DNA of 64,000 nt from Saccharothrix sp. S26 (GCF_021390395.1 NZ_JAJUWT010000004.1:310001-374000); one strand, 5' to 3'. Shown: positions 16,597 to 28,791, counted from the stretch's first letter. Notes: generated by a model not told the origin, from the letters alone. Made by a program: numbers and translations.

Positions 16597-17606
16597 ACGT
16601 CGACGAGGCGATGGCGCTGGCCGTCGCGGCGAGTGAGCGGGTGCGCGGCACGACCAGCCCGAACCCGCCGGTCGGGTGCGTGATCCTGGACGCGGGCGGT
16701 GAGCTGGTCGGTGAGGGTGCCACCCGGCCGCCCGGTGGGGCGCACGCCGAGGTCGTGGCGTTGGGGCGGGCGGGGGAGCGGGCTCGCGGCGGGACGGCCG
16801 TGGTGACGTTGGAGCCCTGCGCCCACCACGGGCGGACGCCGCCGTGCACCGGGGCGTTGCTCGACGCGGGCGTGGCGCGGGTGGTGTACGCGGTGGCGGA
16901 CCCGAACCCCAAGGCGGCCGGTGGGGCCGAGGTGCTCAGGGCGGCCGGGGTGCGGGTCGAGGGCGGTTTGTCGGGCGAGGAGGTGCGGCGGGGGCCGTTG
17001 CGGGCGTGGTTGCACTTCGCGCGGACCGGGCGACCCCACGTGACCTGGAAGTACGCCGCCAGCCTCGACGGGCGGGTGGCGGCGGGCGACGGCACGAGCC
17101 GGTGGATCAGCTCGCCGCAGTCGCGGGCGGAGGTGCACGAGTTCCGGGCCAGGGTGGACGCGATCGTGGTCGGCACGGGAACGGTTCGCACCGATGATCC
17201 CCGATTGACCGCGCGGGCGGCGCGTCCGGGGCAGGATGGGGTCAGGCAGCCGTTGCGGGTCGTGGTCGGGAAGAGCGACCTGCCGCCGGGTGCCCGTGTG
17301 CTGGACGACGAGGCGGAGACGATGCACCTGCGGACGCACGACCCGGACGTGGTGCTCGGCGCGCTGGCCGCGCGGGGCGTGGTCGACGTGCTGCTGGAGG
17401 GCGGGCCCACCCTGGCGGGCGCGTTCACCGCGGCCGGCCGCGTGGACCGCGTGCTCGCCTACCTCGCCCCGAAGTTCCTGGGTGACGGTCCGCAGGCCCT
17501 GCGGGACGCGGGGGTGTCGACCGTCACCGACGCTGTGGGATTGGTCGTGGAGCAGGTCAGTATGTGCGGGCCGGACGTGCGGGTCTCCGCAGTCCCCGCG
17601 CGTTGA
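16593..17606 (+). CDS. ribD: bifunctional riboflavin deaminase/reductase RibD
   Basis: RibD performs the second and third steps of the pyrimidine branch: deamination, then side-chain reduction with NADPH. In the 337-residue product the deaminase domain binds zinc through His51, Cys76 and Cys85 with catalytic Glu53 (HAE, then [12 protein letters not shown]). The reductase domain begins near 145 ([20 protein letters not shown]) and contains [18 protein letters not shown]. The GTG at 16593 overlaps the rpe stop. ribE follows nine bases later. Confidence 0.96.
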   Translation: MNVDEAMALAVAASERVRGTTSPNPPVGCVILDAGGELVGEGATRPPGGAHAEVVALGRAGERARGGTAVVTLEPCAHHGRTPPCTGALLDAGVARVVYAVADPNPKAAGGAEVLRAAGVRVEGGLSGEEVRRGPLRAWLHFARTGRPHVTWKYAASLDGRVAAGDGTSRWISSPQSRAEVHEFRARVDAIVVGTGTVRTDDPRLTARAARPGQDGVRQPLRVVVGKSDLPPGARVLDDEAETMHLRTHDPDVVLGALAARGVVDVLLEGGPTLAGAFTAAGRVDRVLAYLAPKFLGDGPQALRDAGVSTVTDAVGLVVEQVSMCGPDVRVSAVPAR

Positions 17607-17615
17607 GGAGGAACG

Positions 17616-20420
<2,805 letters not shown>

Positions 20421-20421
20421 C

Positions 20422-20506
20422 CGCGTGTCCTACCTCCAGAACGCGCGTGTCCTACGTCCAGAACGCGTGAGTCCTACATTCGCGACGCATGACTTCGTCG
20501 TTCGCG
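20422..20506 (+). repeat. 22-bp intergenic tandem repeat, locus B
   Basis: Three clear units (20422-20441, 20442-20463, 20464-20485) and one decayed unit (20486-20506) start one base after the rib operon's last stop. The first unit, CGCGTGTCCTACCTCCAGAA, is identical to the first unit of locus A. The third ends CATTCGCGA. Confidence 0.82.
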
Positions 20507-20524
20507 TAAGCGCTGATCGTCGTG

Positions 20525-20558
20525 GTGCCGTTGGGGGAGATGTGTCCTCCAACGGCAC
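20525..20558 (+). terminator. terminator hairpin after the rib operon
   Basis: GTGCCGTTGG (20525-20534) pairs with CCAACGGCAC (20549-20558), and GGGA/TCCT extends the stem inward to 14 pairs with one G-T, leaving a six-base loop. TCTTGT follows. It lies beyond the repeat block and before the peptidase promoter. Confidence 0.7.
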
Positions 20559-20583
20559 TCTTGTAGGGGGTCGGACCCCTGCC

Positions 20584-20589
20584 TAGGTT
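20584..20589 (+). promoter_or_regulatory. candidate -10 box (TAGGTT) for the M28 peptidase
   Basis: TAGGTT lies 31 bases before the ATG at 20621 and just after the hairpin that ends the rib transcript. A GGGGGT ribosome site lies between. Confidence 0.4.
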
Positions 20590-20620
20590 CGGGTGATCGA
20601 CGAGCCTTGGGGGTCCGCAC

Positions 20621-21958
20621 ATGCGCAGACGTTCACTCCTGACCGGTGCCGCGGCCGTGGCGGGTGCGGTGGCGCTCGGCTTGAACCCGGTGGCACGGGC
20701 ACAGCGCCCCGGCGCGTCCGACCTGCCCGACCTGGCCCTCGGCGACTACCCGGTGGTGGGCCGGGTGCGGGCGCGCAAGGCGATGGAGCACCTGCGGGTG
20801 CTCAGCGAGCGGATCGGCCAGCGCATCGGCGGCACGGAGTCCGAGCACCGGGCGCGCGACTACCTCGCCTCCGTGCTGCGCGACCTGCGCTACCAGGTGA
20901 CGTTGCAGCCGTTCACCGTGCCGGACAAGTACCTGTCGACGCTCACCGTCGGCCCGGACACCTGGAACGCGGGCGCCTCCCGCTTCGGCGCCCTCGGCGT
21001 CACGGCCACCGGCCCCGTCGTGGACCTGGACACCGGCGCGTCCCTGCCCGCCGACCTGACCGGCAAGGTCGCGCTGCTGGTGAACGTGCCCTCCGGCTCC
21101 ACGGCGGTGCTGGACGCGGCACGGCTGGGCGCGGTGGCGGTGCTCGTCGGCCGGGTGTCGACGCCGCCCGCGGGCAAGACCGGCGCGTTCTCGCCGACGC
21201 TGACCGCGAACGTCGCCGTGCCGGTGCTGGGCATCGCCCAGGTGCACGTGGAGCGGCTGCGGGCCGCGGGCCCCGTCACGGTCACCGTGTCCACCACCCA
21301 CCTGGCGGGCCTGACCTCGTACAACGTCCTCGCCGAACGCCCCGCGACGTTCCCCGGCCGTGACGACGGCGTGGTCATGGTGACCGCGCACTACGACAGC
21401 GTGCCCGGCTCGCCCGGCGCGAACGACGACGGCAGCGGCACGGTCCTGACCCTCGAACTGGCCCGCGTGCTGCGCCACCTGCCGACGCACAAGGCGCTGC
21501 GGTTCGCGCTGTGGGGCTCGGAGGAGCAGGGCCTGCTCGGCTCCCGGCACTACGTGAACCAGTTGACCGACGCCGAGGCGGCCCGCATCGCGGGCGTGTT
21601 CCAGAACGACATGGTGGCCACCAGCCACGGCCCCGCGACCGCGTACTGGCTGCTGTCGGTGGACGGCGGGAACAACGCCACGACCGCCGAGGTCGCCGCC
21701 GCGGCCGCCCGCCTGGGTTACGGCGCGCAGGTGCACGGCCCGGTGCCGCGCGGCAGCAGCGACCACGTGCCGTTCCACGAGCGCAAGATCGCCGCGGCGA
21801 ACTTCAGCTGGCGCGGCGAGGGCGGCCCGCACGAGCTGGAACCGCTCTACCACACGCCCGAGGACACGATCGCGCAGAACGTGAGCCCCGACCGGCTGCA
21901 GATCTCGCTGGAGCTGATCGGCGCCGCCGCCTACCGGCTGGCCCGCACGCGGGGCTGA
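20621..21958 (+). CDS. Tat-exported M28-family metallopeptidase
   Basis: This 445-residue predicted secreted aminopeptidase opens MRRRSLLTGAAAVAGAVALG, a twin-arginine signal ending near residue 27 (ARA). A PA-like insert (GKVALLVNVPSGSTAVLDAA) precedes the catalytic domain. Two-zinc ligands and the catalytic Glu are in TAHYDSVPGSPGANDDGSGT, ALWGSEEQGLLGS, QNDMV and LYHTPEDT, all intact. The next gene converges and abuts it at 21958/21959. Confidence 0.9.
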   Translation: MRRRSLLTGAAAVAGAVALGLNPVARAQRPGASDLPDLALGDYPVVGRVRARKAMEHLRVLSERIGQRIGGTESEHRARDYLASVLRDLRYQVTLQPFTVPDKYLSTLTVGPDTWNAGASRFGALGVTATGPVVDLDTGASLPADLTGKVALLVNVPSGSTAVLDAARLGAVAVLVGRVSTPPAGKTGAFSPTLTANVAVPVLGIAQVHVERLRAAGPVTVTVSTTHLAGLTSYNVLAERPATFPGRDDGVVMVTAHYDSVPGSPGANDDGSGTVLTLELARVLRHLPTHKALRFALWGSEEQGLLGSRHYVNQLTDAEAARIAGVFQNDMVATSHGPATAYWLLSVDGGNNATTAEVAAAAARLGYGAQVHGPVPRGSSDHVPFHERKIAAANFSWRGEGGPHELEPLYHTPEDTIAQNVSPDRLQISLELIGAAAYRLARTRG

Positions 21959-22912
21959 TCAGGACCCGGCGGCGCGCAGCAGGCGTTCCGCGGTGGCCCG
22001 GAGGTGCCGCTTGAGCTCCTCCGGGCCCTCCACCTCGAAGTCGACGCCGATCATCGAGATCCACGACCCGACTTCCTCCAACGACGGCGTGCCGACCGTG
22101 AGCCGAGTCCGCTCGTCGTCGATCCGCTCCAGGTGCACCGACGTGGAAGACGTGCGGGCCGCGACCACGTCGTACGGCGCGTGCATGATCAGCCGGGCCT
22201 GGTGCTGGTACGGCGCCACGGACAACTGCCGCGACACGTACGACGCCAGGTCGTCCGCCGGCGGCTCGCGCGGCGTGAACCGGGCGCCCGCGGTCGGCTC
22301 CTCCTCGATCCGGTCCACCCGGAACGTGCGCCAGTCCGCCTTGTCCACGTCCCACGCCACCAGGTACCACCGCCGCCCGGTGTGGGCCAGGCCCAGCGGC
22401 TCCACGTGGCGGCGGGTGCCGCCGTCGCGCCCGGCGTAGGGGAACCGCAGCCGCTGGTGGTCGCGGCACGCGATGGCGATCGCGGTCAACGTGCCCGCGT
22501 CCACCTGCGTGCCGCGCGTCGGCAGCGCCACGGTGTGCGCCTGCAACGCGTTCACCCGCCGCCGCAGCCGCGACGGCAGCACCTGTTCCAGCTTGGCCAG
22601 GGCCCGCACGGACGTCTCCTCGATGCCCGCCACGCCACCGCCCGCCGCCGTGCGCAGCCCGACGGCGACCGCCACGGCCTCGTCGTCGTCCAGCAACAAC
22701 GGCGGCAGCTCGGCCCCCGCGCCGAGCTGGTAGCCGCCCGACACGCCCGGCGCGGCGTTGACCGGGTAGCCGAGGCTGCGCAGCTTGTCCACGTCACGCC
22801 GCACGGTCCGCACGTCCACGTCGAGCCGACGCGCGAGGTCCGCGCCGGTCCAGTCGCGGCGCACCTGCAACAACGACAGCAGCTTGAGCAGACGGGCCGA
22901 GGTTTCCAGCAT
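21959..22912 (-). CDS. WYL-domain transcriptional regulator
   Basis: The 317-residue product has an N-terminal winged HTH (RLLKLLSLLQVRRDWTGADL then RRLDVDVRTVRRDVDKLRSL), a bridging region and a WYL domain (RRWYLVAWDVDKADWRTFRVDR), with a C-terminal extension. WYL domains sense nucleic-acid or nucleotide ligands and control DNA-damage or defence genes in many actinobacteria. The ATG at 22912 (MLETSARLL) is the usual family start; an in-frame ATG at 22933 is possible. It follows the SLOG-like gene on the same strand. Confidence 0.9.
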   Translation of the reverse strand: MLETSARLLKLLSLLQVRRDWTGADLARRLDVDVRTVRRDVDKLRSLGYPVNAAPGVSGGYQLGAGAELPPLLLDDDEAVAVAVGLRTAAGGGVAGIEETSVRALAKLEQVLPSRLRRRVNALQAHTVALPTRGTQVDAGTLTAIAIACRDHQRLRFPYAGRDGGTRRHVEPLGLAHTGRRWYLVAWDVDKADWRTFRVDRIEEEPTAGARFTPREPPADDLASYVSRQLSVAPYQHQARLIMHAPYDVVAARTSSTSVHLERIDDERTRLTVGTPSLEEVGSWISMIGVDFEVEGPEELKRHLRATAERLLRAAGS

Positions 22913-22955
22913 GAGCCGCAGTCTGCCGGCCATCGCGGACGACTTCCGTCCTCGT

Positions 22956-23438
22956 TCAGCCGCGTCGTGCGCCGTCCGGCCACACGACCACCACCGGCAC
23001 ACCGGACGCGCGCGCCGTCTCGACCACGTCCGCCGTGCCGCCACGCCCGTCGGGAGGCTGCCCGTCCCACACGGCGATCAGCAGCTCCACCGACGCGAGC
23101 ATCCGCTCGTTCGCCATCACGTACGCGTGCCGCCCGGACAGCTCGTTGGGCAGCACGCTGACCACGTGCGCCCGCGCCAGCAGCTCGTCGTAGTCGGCCC
23201 GCTTCTCCGGTTTCAGCCGGTCCCGGTAGTCCATCGCGGGCAGCACGACCTCGACCCGCCCGCCCAGCTCCAGCACGACCCGCGCGAACAGCTGGTCCGC
23301 GCCCGGCGCCAGGCAGGTCACCCCGACCAGGGATGACCCGCCCGCCGCCTCGGCCTCCAACGCCGTGCGGATCCCCGCCCGCACGGCGTCGACGCAGTCG
23401 GGCGCCAGCTTGCTGTGCCCGGTGATACCCACCCGCAT
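22956..23438 (-). CDS. SLOG/LOG-like Rossmann protein
   Basis: The 160-residue product opens MRVGITGHSKLAPDC, a nucleotide-binding glycine turn. It continues with GVTCLAPGADQLFARVVLELG and VVLPAMDYRDRL, a pattern of the SLOG superfamily (LOG, DprA and relatives), proteins that bind or cleave nucleotide-like ligands. SVELLIAVWDGQPPDGRGGTADVV is the conserved C-terminal part. It starts two bases after the XRE-TPR gene stops and is followed by the WYL regulator. The ligand and activity are unknown. Confidence 0.75.
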   Translation of the reverse strand: MRVGITGHSKLAPDCVDAVRAGIRTALEAEAAGGSSLVGVTCLAPGADQLFARVVLELGGRVEVVLPAMDYRDRLKPEKRADYDELLARAHVVSVLPNELSGRHAYVMANERMLASVELLIAVWDGQPPDGRGGTADVVETARASGVPVVVVWPDGARRG

Positions 23439-23440
23439 CG

Positions 23441-24997
23441 CTAGGCCGTCCGCACCCCGCGGATCGCGTCACGGGTGTCGCGCACGACGGCCAGGTCGCG
23501 GTGCCGCTCGGCCTCCTTGGCGAAGTCCTGCAGCTTGCGCACCACCCGCCCGGACGCCAGGCCCGCCGCCGTCGGCAGCACCTGCTGGATCAGCCCGCAC
23601 GCCTCCTCGGGCTCGCCCGCCACCATCTTCGTGCGGGCCAGCCCGATCACGTCGAACGCCCGGTTGCGCACCCTGGCCGGGTCGCGCAGGTCCAGCGCCC
23701 GCCGGATGTGCTGCTCGGCCATCGGCGCCTGCTTCGGGTCGTGCCCGGCCAAGTCGCGCATCCGGGCCCCGATGACCCCCTCCAACTCCGCCTCGTCGAA
23801 CGAGTCCAGCCACCACGGGTCCGAGCCCGGCCGCCGCTGCGCGAAGCTGTCCTGCGCCTGCCCGACCGCCCGGTGGAACTCCCGCACCCGACCCATCTGG
23901 GCGTAGGCCCAGGCCTCACGGGTCAGCAGGAGCGCCTGCAACGTCGGGGTGGCGTTGCGCCTCGTGCCGTACTGGCCGAGCTGGACCAGTTCTAAACCGT
24001 CCTCGGGCCGGCCCAGGTCGAACATCTGCCGGGCCATCGCCGCCAGGCACAGGGCGGCGAACGGGTCGTTGCGCCCGGCCTTCGCCATCCGCACGCCGAG
24101 CACGTAGTAGCGCTGCGCGGCGTCGTGCATGCCCGCGTCCCACGACATGCTGGCCGCGACCTTGGACAGTTCGGCCCCGATGAAGAAGGCCCGTTCCGTG
24201 GTCGGGCCCGCCGGTGCGCGCGACAACCGCTCGGCCAGTTCCTCCAACTGCCCGAGCACCGCCTTGCGCGCCAGCCCGTACCCGCCTCGTCCGCCCCACC
24301 CGCGCAGCCCGTCGGCGACGCGCTGCAACGCCGCCAGCTCCTCTTCGCTGATGGCCGCGCTGGACGACCACTTCGACAGGGGCTGCAAGGGGTGCAGCCA
24401 TCGCTGCAACGGTTCGACCAGTGCGGGACCCATCGCCACCGCGGCGGCTCCCGTGAGCGCCGCTCGTCTGCTGATCGCCAAGTCGTTCCTCGCCGTCTCC
24501 TCGACCGATCTGGCAATGCTCGACGCGTCCCACGCCGCGGCGAGCACATCGGGCGGGGCGCCGCGATCGGCGTCCGCCTGGCTTGGGATTCCGACGCGGT
24601 CGAACCACAGCCGGTCGGCCGGGACGCCGAGCACCCGCGCGAAGTGCCGCAGGCGGTCGATCCGGTCGATCGGGTTCTCACCGGTCTCGTACCGCGACAG
24701 CTGGGCCTGGGAAACGCCCAGCCAGGACGCCATGCGGTCCTGCGTGACGCGGCTGACGTGCTGGGGGTGGTGCCGGTAGGCGGCGAGGAGGGCGCCCATG
24801 TTCCGGTCGGTGAACGCGGCAGCCATCGTCTCGTGGTCCCAGAAATCCCCCGGGACCTCGGGTGGTCCGTAGAGCTCGGTCCGCGCGTTGCGGCGACAAC
24901 GCTGGCAGAGCCGGTCGGTGTTGTCGGCGGCGATCAACGCCCCGCACGCCGGGCATGCGCGCCTGGTACTGGGTGCTCTTCGAGCTTTCCGTTCCAT
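23441..24997 (-). CDS. XRE-family regulator with zinc ribbon and TPR domain
   Basis: The 518-residue product has an N-terminal zinc ribbon (CPACGALIAADNTDRLCQRC, residues about 15-34). An XRE HTH follows (VTQDRMASWLGVSQAQLSRYETGENPIDRIDRL, near 84-117), then a long TPR-like helical region that may bind a peptide or partner. A hydrophobic SRRAALTGAAAVAMGPAL segment near 177 marks the linker; its RR pair is internal and not a signal peptide. It probably controls itself and the following SLOG and WYL genes. The divergent gap holds an inverted repeat. Confidence 0.88.
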   Translation of the reverse strand: MERKARRAPSTRRACPACGALIAADNTDRLCQRCRRNARTELYGPPEVPGDFWDHETMAAAFTDRNMGALLAAYRHHPQHVSRVTQDRMASWLGVSQAQLSRYETGENPIDRIDRLRHFARVLGVPADRLWFDRVGIPSQADADRGAPPDVLAAAWDASSIARSVEETARNDLAISRRAALTGAAAVAMGPALVEPLQRWLHPLQPLSKWSSSAAISEEELAALQRVADGLRGWGGRGGYGLARKAVLGQLEELAERLSRAPAGPTTERAFFIGAELSKVAASMSWDAGMHDAAQRYYVLGVRMAKAGRNDPFAALCLAAMARQMFDLGRPEDGLELVQLGQYGTRRNATPTLQALLLTREAWAYAQMGRVREFHRAVGQAQDSFAQRRPGSDPWWLDSFDEAELEGVIGARMRDLAGHDPKQAPMAEQHIRRALDLRDPARVRNRAFDVIGLARTKMVAGEPEEACGLIQQVLPTAAGLASGRVVRKLQDFAKEAERHRDLAVVRDTRDAIRGVRTA

Positions 24998-25271
24998 GGC
25001 TCGCTCCCGTCACTGAGCGTGCTCACGAGTGTATAGACATGTGATCAGGAGTCCATGCATTTCGTGCATAAGGCGGGGTGGGCCCCTGGTCGGACACCCC
25101 GTGACGCCGAGTGGTGGATGAGGGGCATCCGTCCGGTGCATGGTTCCCACCCGATAACGGTGTGGTGGAACGACCCGTTCGGCCGGAGGCTGCGTGGTGT
25201 GCCAGTGCCGGGTCGACCCCGCGGCCCGCGCGCACCGCCCACTCCACCCGACCGGGGAGGGACTCCCGCCG
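24998..25271. promoter_or_regulatory. divergent promoter region with ATGCA/TGCAT inverted repeat
   Basis: This 274-base gap separates the XRE-TPR gene (minus) from the gene at 25272 (plus). ATGCA at 25055-25059 and TGCAT at 25065-25069 form an inverted repeat with a 5-base spacer. On the minus strand CTATAC (plus 25031-25036) is a plausible -10, which would put the repeat near -35. An in-frame opening at 25055 exists on the plus strand, but its codon pattern looks non-coding after about 30 codons. Confidence 0.45.
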
Positions 25272-25763
25272 ATGAGCATCACCGCCGCCACCACCGCAGA
25301 CAACGGCCCGCGGTTCGGGCCACGCGACCGCGCGCACCAGCAGGCGCTCGGTGAGGCGATCGCGGGCTACCGGCTGCTGGGCTGGAAGGTGTCCGTGACC
25401 GAGCAGGGCGTCTTCCTGCCGCTCGGCCCCGCCACCACCGCCCTGGCCATGCCGGCCCGCATCGGCTCGCGCGTCCTGGCCGACCTCAAGGCCCGGATGC
25501 TCGCCGGCCCCGTCACCGTGATCCCCGGCCCGCGGGAGCACTGGATCTTCCTCGCCGAGCTGGTCGCCCTGCTGCCCACGCACCTGAAGGCGCCCGCCGA
25601 GGTCCAGTTCGTCCGCTCGCCGCAGCGCATCGCGCTCCCACCGACGATGACCCGCTACGGGTCGCTGAGGTGGGCGAACCCGCCGTCGCACTCGCGGCAC
25701 TGGTTCCCGCCGTTCACGGCGGTGCTGGCGCTGGCCCGCACGGCGGTGGCCAAGGACCGGTAG
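25272..25763 (+). CDS. hypothetical protein, 163 residues
   Basis: No family is recognised with confidence. The product has an AIAGYRLLGWKVSVTEQGVF stretch, a ligand-loop-like VTVIPGPREHWIFLAELVALLP and a C-terminal Arg/Trp/His-rich segment. The first half faintly recalls the N-terminus of actinobacterial primase/polymerase-like proteins; that is weak. The ATG at 25272 is chosen because the coding pattern is good from there, while an earlier GTG (25194) adds a Pro-rich stretch. It is divergent from the XRE-TPR gene and may be its target. The Rieske genes follow. Confidence 0.6.
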   Translation: MSITAATTADNGPRFGPRDRAHQQALGEAIAGYRLLGWKVSVTEQGVFLPLGPATTALAMPARIGSRVLADLKARMLAGPVTVIPGPREHWIFLAELVALLPTHLKAPAEVQFVRSPQRIALPPTMTRYGSLRWANPPSHSRHWFPPFTAVLALARTAVAKDR

Positions 25764-25777
25764 GCGAAGATGGGCGG

Positions 25778-26191
25778 GTGGACCGACGGACGCTGCTGTG
25801 CGGACTGCTCGCCCTGACGGCCGGGGCAACCGTGACCGCGTGCGGCACGGGTGCCGGGCCGACCCGCCGGCCGGGTGTCGGTTCCGCCCGACCGGGTGAC
25901 CGCGTGGCCGGCCTCGCGGACGTCCCGGTGGGCTCCGGCGCGCTGGTCGACATCGGCGGCGACGGCCAGTTGTTGCTGGTCAGGCCGTCGGAGTCGGAGG
26001 TGCGGGCGTTCAACCCGGCCTGTCCGCACCAGGGCACGACAGTGAACCCGCCCGCGGGCGGCACGATCAGCTGTCCCACGCACCGCTCCGCGTTCGACCC
26101 GGCGACCGGGGCGGTGCTGTCCGGCCCGTCACCGCGGGGGCTGGCGGAAGTCGCGGTGACGGTGTCCGGGCCGGACGTGGTGCTTTCCTGA
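25778..26191 (+). CDS. Rieske [2Fe-2S] lipoprotein 1
   Basis: This 137-residue protein has a twin-arginine start (MDRRTLLCGLLALTAG) ending in a lipobox (TVTAC), so it is probably exported folded and lipid-anchored. The cluster ligands are intact: CPHQG and CPTHRSAFD, the Rieske C-x-H...C-x-x-H arrangement. The GTG at 25778 sits 14 bases after the previous stop. It is about 100 bases from a paralogue. Electron partners are not encoded nearby, so its redox role is unknown. Confidence 0.85.
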   Translation: MDRRTLLCGLLALTAGATVTACGTGAGPTRRPGVGSARPGDRVAGLADVPVGSGALVDIGGDGQLLLVRPSESEVRAFNPACPHQGTTVNPPAGGTISCPTHRSAFDPATGAVLSGPSPRGLAEVAVTVSGPDVVLS

Positions 26192-26291
26192 AAAACCCGT
26201 CCCAAGGGCTGGTGTGTTGAACCTCGCTTCACGTGGTGTCGTATTGCCTGTGTGGCCGAACGACCACCCACCACGTAGCGGAGGACCTGCG

Positions 26292-26759
26292 TTGAGTTCA
26301 ACGGAGAAGACAGGGCTGTCCCGTCGCTCGGTGCTGTGCGGCGTGCTCGTCGCGCTGGCGGTGCCGGGCGGCCTGGCCGCGTGCAGCAGCGGGTCGACCC
26401 CGAGCGGCACCGGCACCACCGGCGGCGGCACGACCGCGGCCGGCGGCACCACCCCCGCCGGCCCGCCGATCATCGCGGCCCTGGCCGACGTGCCCGACGG
26501 CGGCGGCCTGATCGCGGGCAACCCGGCCGACAGCAGGCCGCTGGTGCTCGTGCGGACCGGCGAGACGGTCAAGGCCTACGACGCCACGTGCCCCCACCAG
26601 GGGACGGCGGTGTCGCCGCCGCAGAACGGCGTGATCACGTGCCCGAACCACGGCAGCACGTTCAACGCCGCGGACGGCGCGGTGACCAAGGGCCCGGCCA
26701 CCACGGGGTTGAAGGAGGTCCCGGTGAAGGTGGAGGCCGGCCAGGTCGTGCCCGCCTGA
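26292..26759 (+). CDS. Rieske [2Fe-2S] lipoprotein 2
   Basis: The 155-residue paralogue of the preceding gene has a Tat-type signal ([19 protein letters not shown]) with lipobox LAAC and a Gly/Thr-rich linker of about 35 residues. The Rieske ligands are CPHQG and CPNHGSTFN. The TTG at 26292 follows GGAGGA at good spacing. The two copies differ mainly in the linker, which suggests tandem duplication. Both end in the same GL-xEVxVxV strand. Confidence 0.87.
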   Translation: MSSTEKTGLSRRSVLCGVLVALAVPGGLAACSSGSTPSGTGTTGGGTTAAGGTTPAGPPIIAALADVPDGGGLIAGNPADSRPLVLVRTGETVKAYDATCPHQGTAVSPPQNGVITCPNHGSTFNAADGAVTKGPATTGLKEVPVKVEAGQVVPA

Positions 26760-26834
26760 CCGTCGGAGCGAGGTCGCCCGGTCGGGCCGCCCCCCGGCCG
26801 GGACCACGTCGACAGGGCTGTCGGTGCCCGCACG

Positions 26835-26840
26835 TAGGCT
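26835..26840 (+). promoter_or_regulatory. leaderless -10 box for uvrC
   Basis: TAGGCT ends seven bases before the uvrC GTG. No ribosome site is present between them. Confidence 0.55.
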
Positions 26841-26847
26841 TGGCGGC

Positions 26848-28791
26848 GTGGCCGATCCGTCGACCTATCGCCCTGCGACAGGCACCATCCCCGAAGCCCC
26901 CGGCGTGTACAAGTTCCGCGACGCCGGCGGCCGCGTGGTGTACGTCGGCAAGGCCAAGAGCCTGCGCCAACGCCTCAACTCCTACTTCGCCGACATCGCC
27001 GGCCTGCACCCGCGCACCCGGCAGATGGTGACCACCGCCGCGAGCGTCGAGTGGACCGTCGTCGGCACCGAGGTCGAGGCGCTCCAGCTCGAGTACAACT
27101 GGATCAAGGAGTTCGACCCGCGGTTCAACGTCCGCTACCGCGACGACAAGTCCTACCCGGTCCTCGCGGTGACGTTGCACGAGGAGTTCCCCCGCCTGCA
27201 CGTCTACCGCGGCCCGCGCCGCAAGGGCGTGCGCTACTTCGGCCCGTACGCCCACGCGTGGGCGATCCGCGAGACGCTGGACCTGCTGCTGCGGGTCTTC
27301 CCGGCGCGCACCTGCTCGGCGGGGGTGTTCAAGCGCCACGGCCAGATCGGCCGCCCCTGCCTGCTGGGCTACATCGACAAGTGCTCCGCGCCGTGCGTCG
27401 GCCGGGTCAGCGCGGACGAGCACCGCGACATCGTGGAGGACTTCTGCGACTTCCTCGCGGGCCGGACCGACTCCATGGTGCGCCGGCTGGAACGCGAGAT
27501 GACCGCCGCCGCGCAGGAGCTGGAGTTCGAGAAGGCCGCGCGCCTGCGGGACGACCAGGCCGCGCTCAAGCGCGCGTTGGAGAAGCAGGCCGTCGTCCTC
27601 GGTGACGGCACGGACGCCGACGTGGTCGCGTTCGCGCAGGACGACCTGGAGGTGTCGGTCCAGGTCTTCCACGTGCGCGGCGGCCGGGTCCGCGGCCAGC
27701 GCGGCTGGGTGGTCGACAAGGTCGACGAGACCGGCGTGACGGGCCTGGTGGACCAGTTCGTCACCCAGTTCTACGGCGAGCAGGTCGAGTCGGCCCGGGC
27801 CAGCGGGGTGGAGTCGGCCCCGGTGCCGCGCGAGGTGCTGGTGCCGGAGCTGCCCGACGACGCCGAGGCGGTCGAGAAGTGGCTGTCGGACCTGCGCGGC
27901 GGCAAGGTGGCGCTGCGGGTGCCCCAGCGGGGTGACAAGCGGGCGTTGATGGAGACCGTGGAGCGCAACGCCAAGGAGGCGTTCCAGCAGCACAAGCTGC
28001 GGCGCGCGGGCGACCTGACGGCCCGGTCGGCGGCGTTGCAGGAGCTGCAGGAGGCGTTGGGGCTGGACACCGCGCCGCTGCGCATCGAGTGCACGGACAT
28101 CAGCCACGTGCAGGGCACGGACGTGGTGGCGTCGCTGGTGGTGTTCGAGGACGGCCTGGCCCGCAAGTCCGAGTACCGCCGGTTCGCCGTGCGCGAGGGC
28201 GCGGAGCAGGGCGACGTCGGCTCGATCGCCGAGGTGGTCCGCCGCCGGTTCCAGGCCTACCTGCGCGACACCAAGGCCGACGGCGGCGCGACCCCGGGCA
28301 TCGACCCGGAGACGGGCAAGCCGCGCAAGTTCGCCTACGCGCCGAACCTGCTGGTCGTGGACGGCGGAGCGGCCCAGGCGCAGGTAGCCTCCGACGTCTT
28401 GGCGGAACTCGGCATCACCGACGTGGCGGTGGTCGGCCTGGCGAAGCGGCTGGAGGAGGTGTGGGTGCCCGGCGAACCCGACCCGGTGATCCTGCCCCGC
28501 ACCAGTGAGGCCCTCTACCTGCTGCAACGCGTGCGCGACGAGGCGCACCGGTTCGCCATCGCCTACCACCGGCAGAAGCGGTCCAAGCGGATGACGACCT
28601 CGGCGCTGGACGAGGTGCCGGGCCTGGGGCAGACGCGCAAGGCCGCGCTGCTGAAGCACTTCGGCTCGCTGAAGAAGCTGCGCGAGGCGAGCGTCGAGGA
28701 GATCAGCGTGGTGCCCGGAGTGGGCCGGCGCACCGCGGAGGCCGTGCACGCGACGTTGAGCACGGCCGGTACCGAAGGGGAGCGAACGTGA
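26848..28791 (+). CDS. uvrC: excinuclease ABC subunit C
   Basis: UvrC makes both incisions in nucleotide excision repair. The 647-residue product shows the GIY-YIG nuclease ([20 protein letters not shown], residues about 18-37), a cysteine-rich stretch ([20 protein letters not shown]), the UVR motif ([16 protein letters not shown]), the RNase H-like nuclease ([15 protein letters not shown]) and a C-terminal helix-hairpin-helix pair ([20 protein letters not shown]). The GTG at 26848 is chosen for its -10 box; upstream in-frame codons are not conserved. It overlaps rapZ by four bases. Confidence 0.96.
   Translation: MADPSTYRPATGTIPEAPGVYKFRDAGGRVVYVGKAKSLRQRLNSYFADIAGLHPRTRQMVTTAASVEWTVVGTEVEALQLEYNWIKEFDPRFNVRYRDDKSYPVLAVTLHEEFPRLHVYRGPRRKGVRYFGPYAHAWAIRETLDLLLRVFPARTCSAGVFKRHGQIGRPCLLGYIDKCSAPCVGRVSADEHRDIVEDFCDFLAGRTDSMVRRLEREMTAAAQELEFEKAARLRDDQAALKRALEKQAVVLGDGTDADVVAFAQDDLEVSVQVFHVRGGRVRGQRGWVVDKVDETGVTGLVDQFVTQFYGEQVESARASGVESAPVPREVLVPELPDDAEAVEKWLSDLRGGKVALRVPQRGDKRALMETVERNAKEAFQQHKLRRAGDLTARSAALQELQEALGLDTAPLRIECTDISHVQGTDVVASLVVFEDGLARKSEYRRFAVREGAEQGDVGSIAEVVRRRFQAYLRDTKADGGATPGIDPETGKPRKFAYAPNLLVVDGGAAQAQVASDVLAELGITDVAVVGLAKRLEEVWVPGEPDPVILPRTSEALYLLQRVRDEAHRFAIAYHRQKRSKRMTTSALDEVPGLGQTRKAALLKHFGSLKKLREASVEEISVVPGVGRRTAEAVHATLSTAGTEGERT

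Noticed and set aside
25055-25354. A 99-codon frame starting in the XRE divergent gap
   Set aside because: The start codon is part of the inverted repeat, the ribosome-site spacing is too short, and the sequence turns into Arg/Pro-rich shadow of the gene at 25272.
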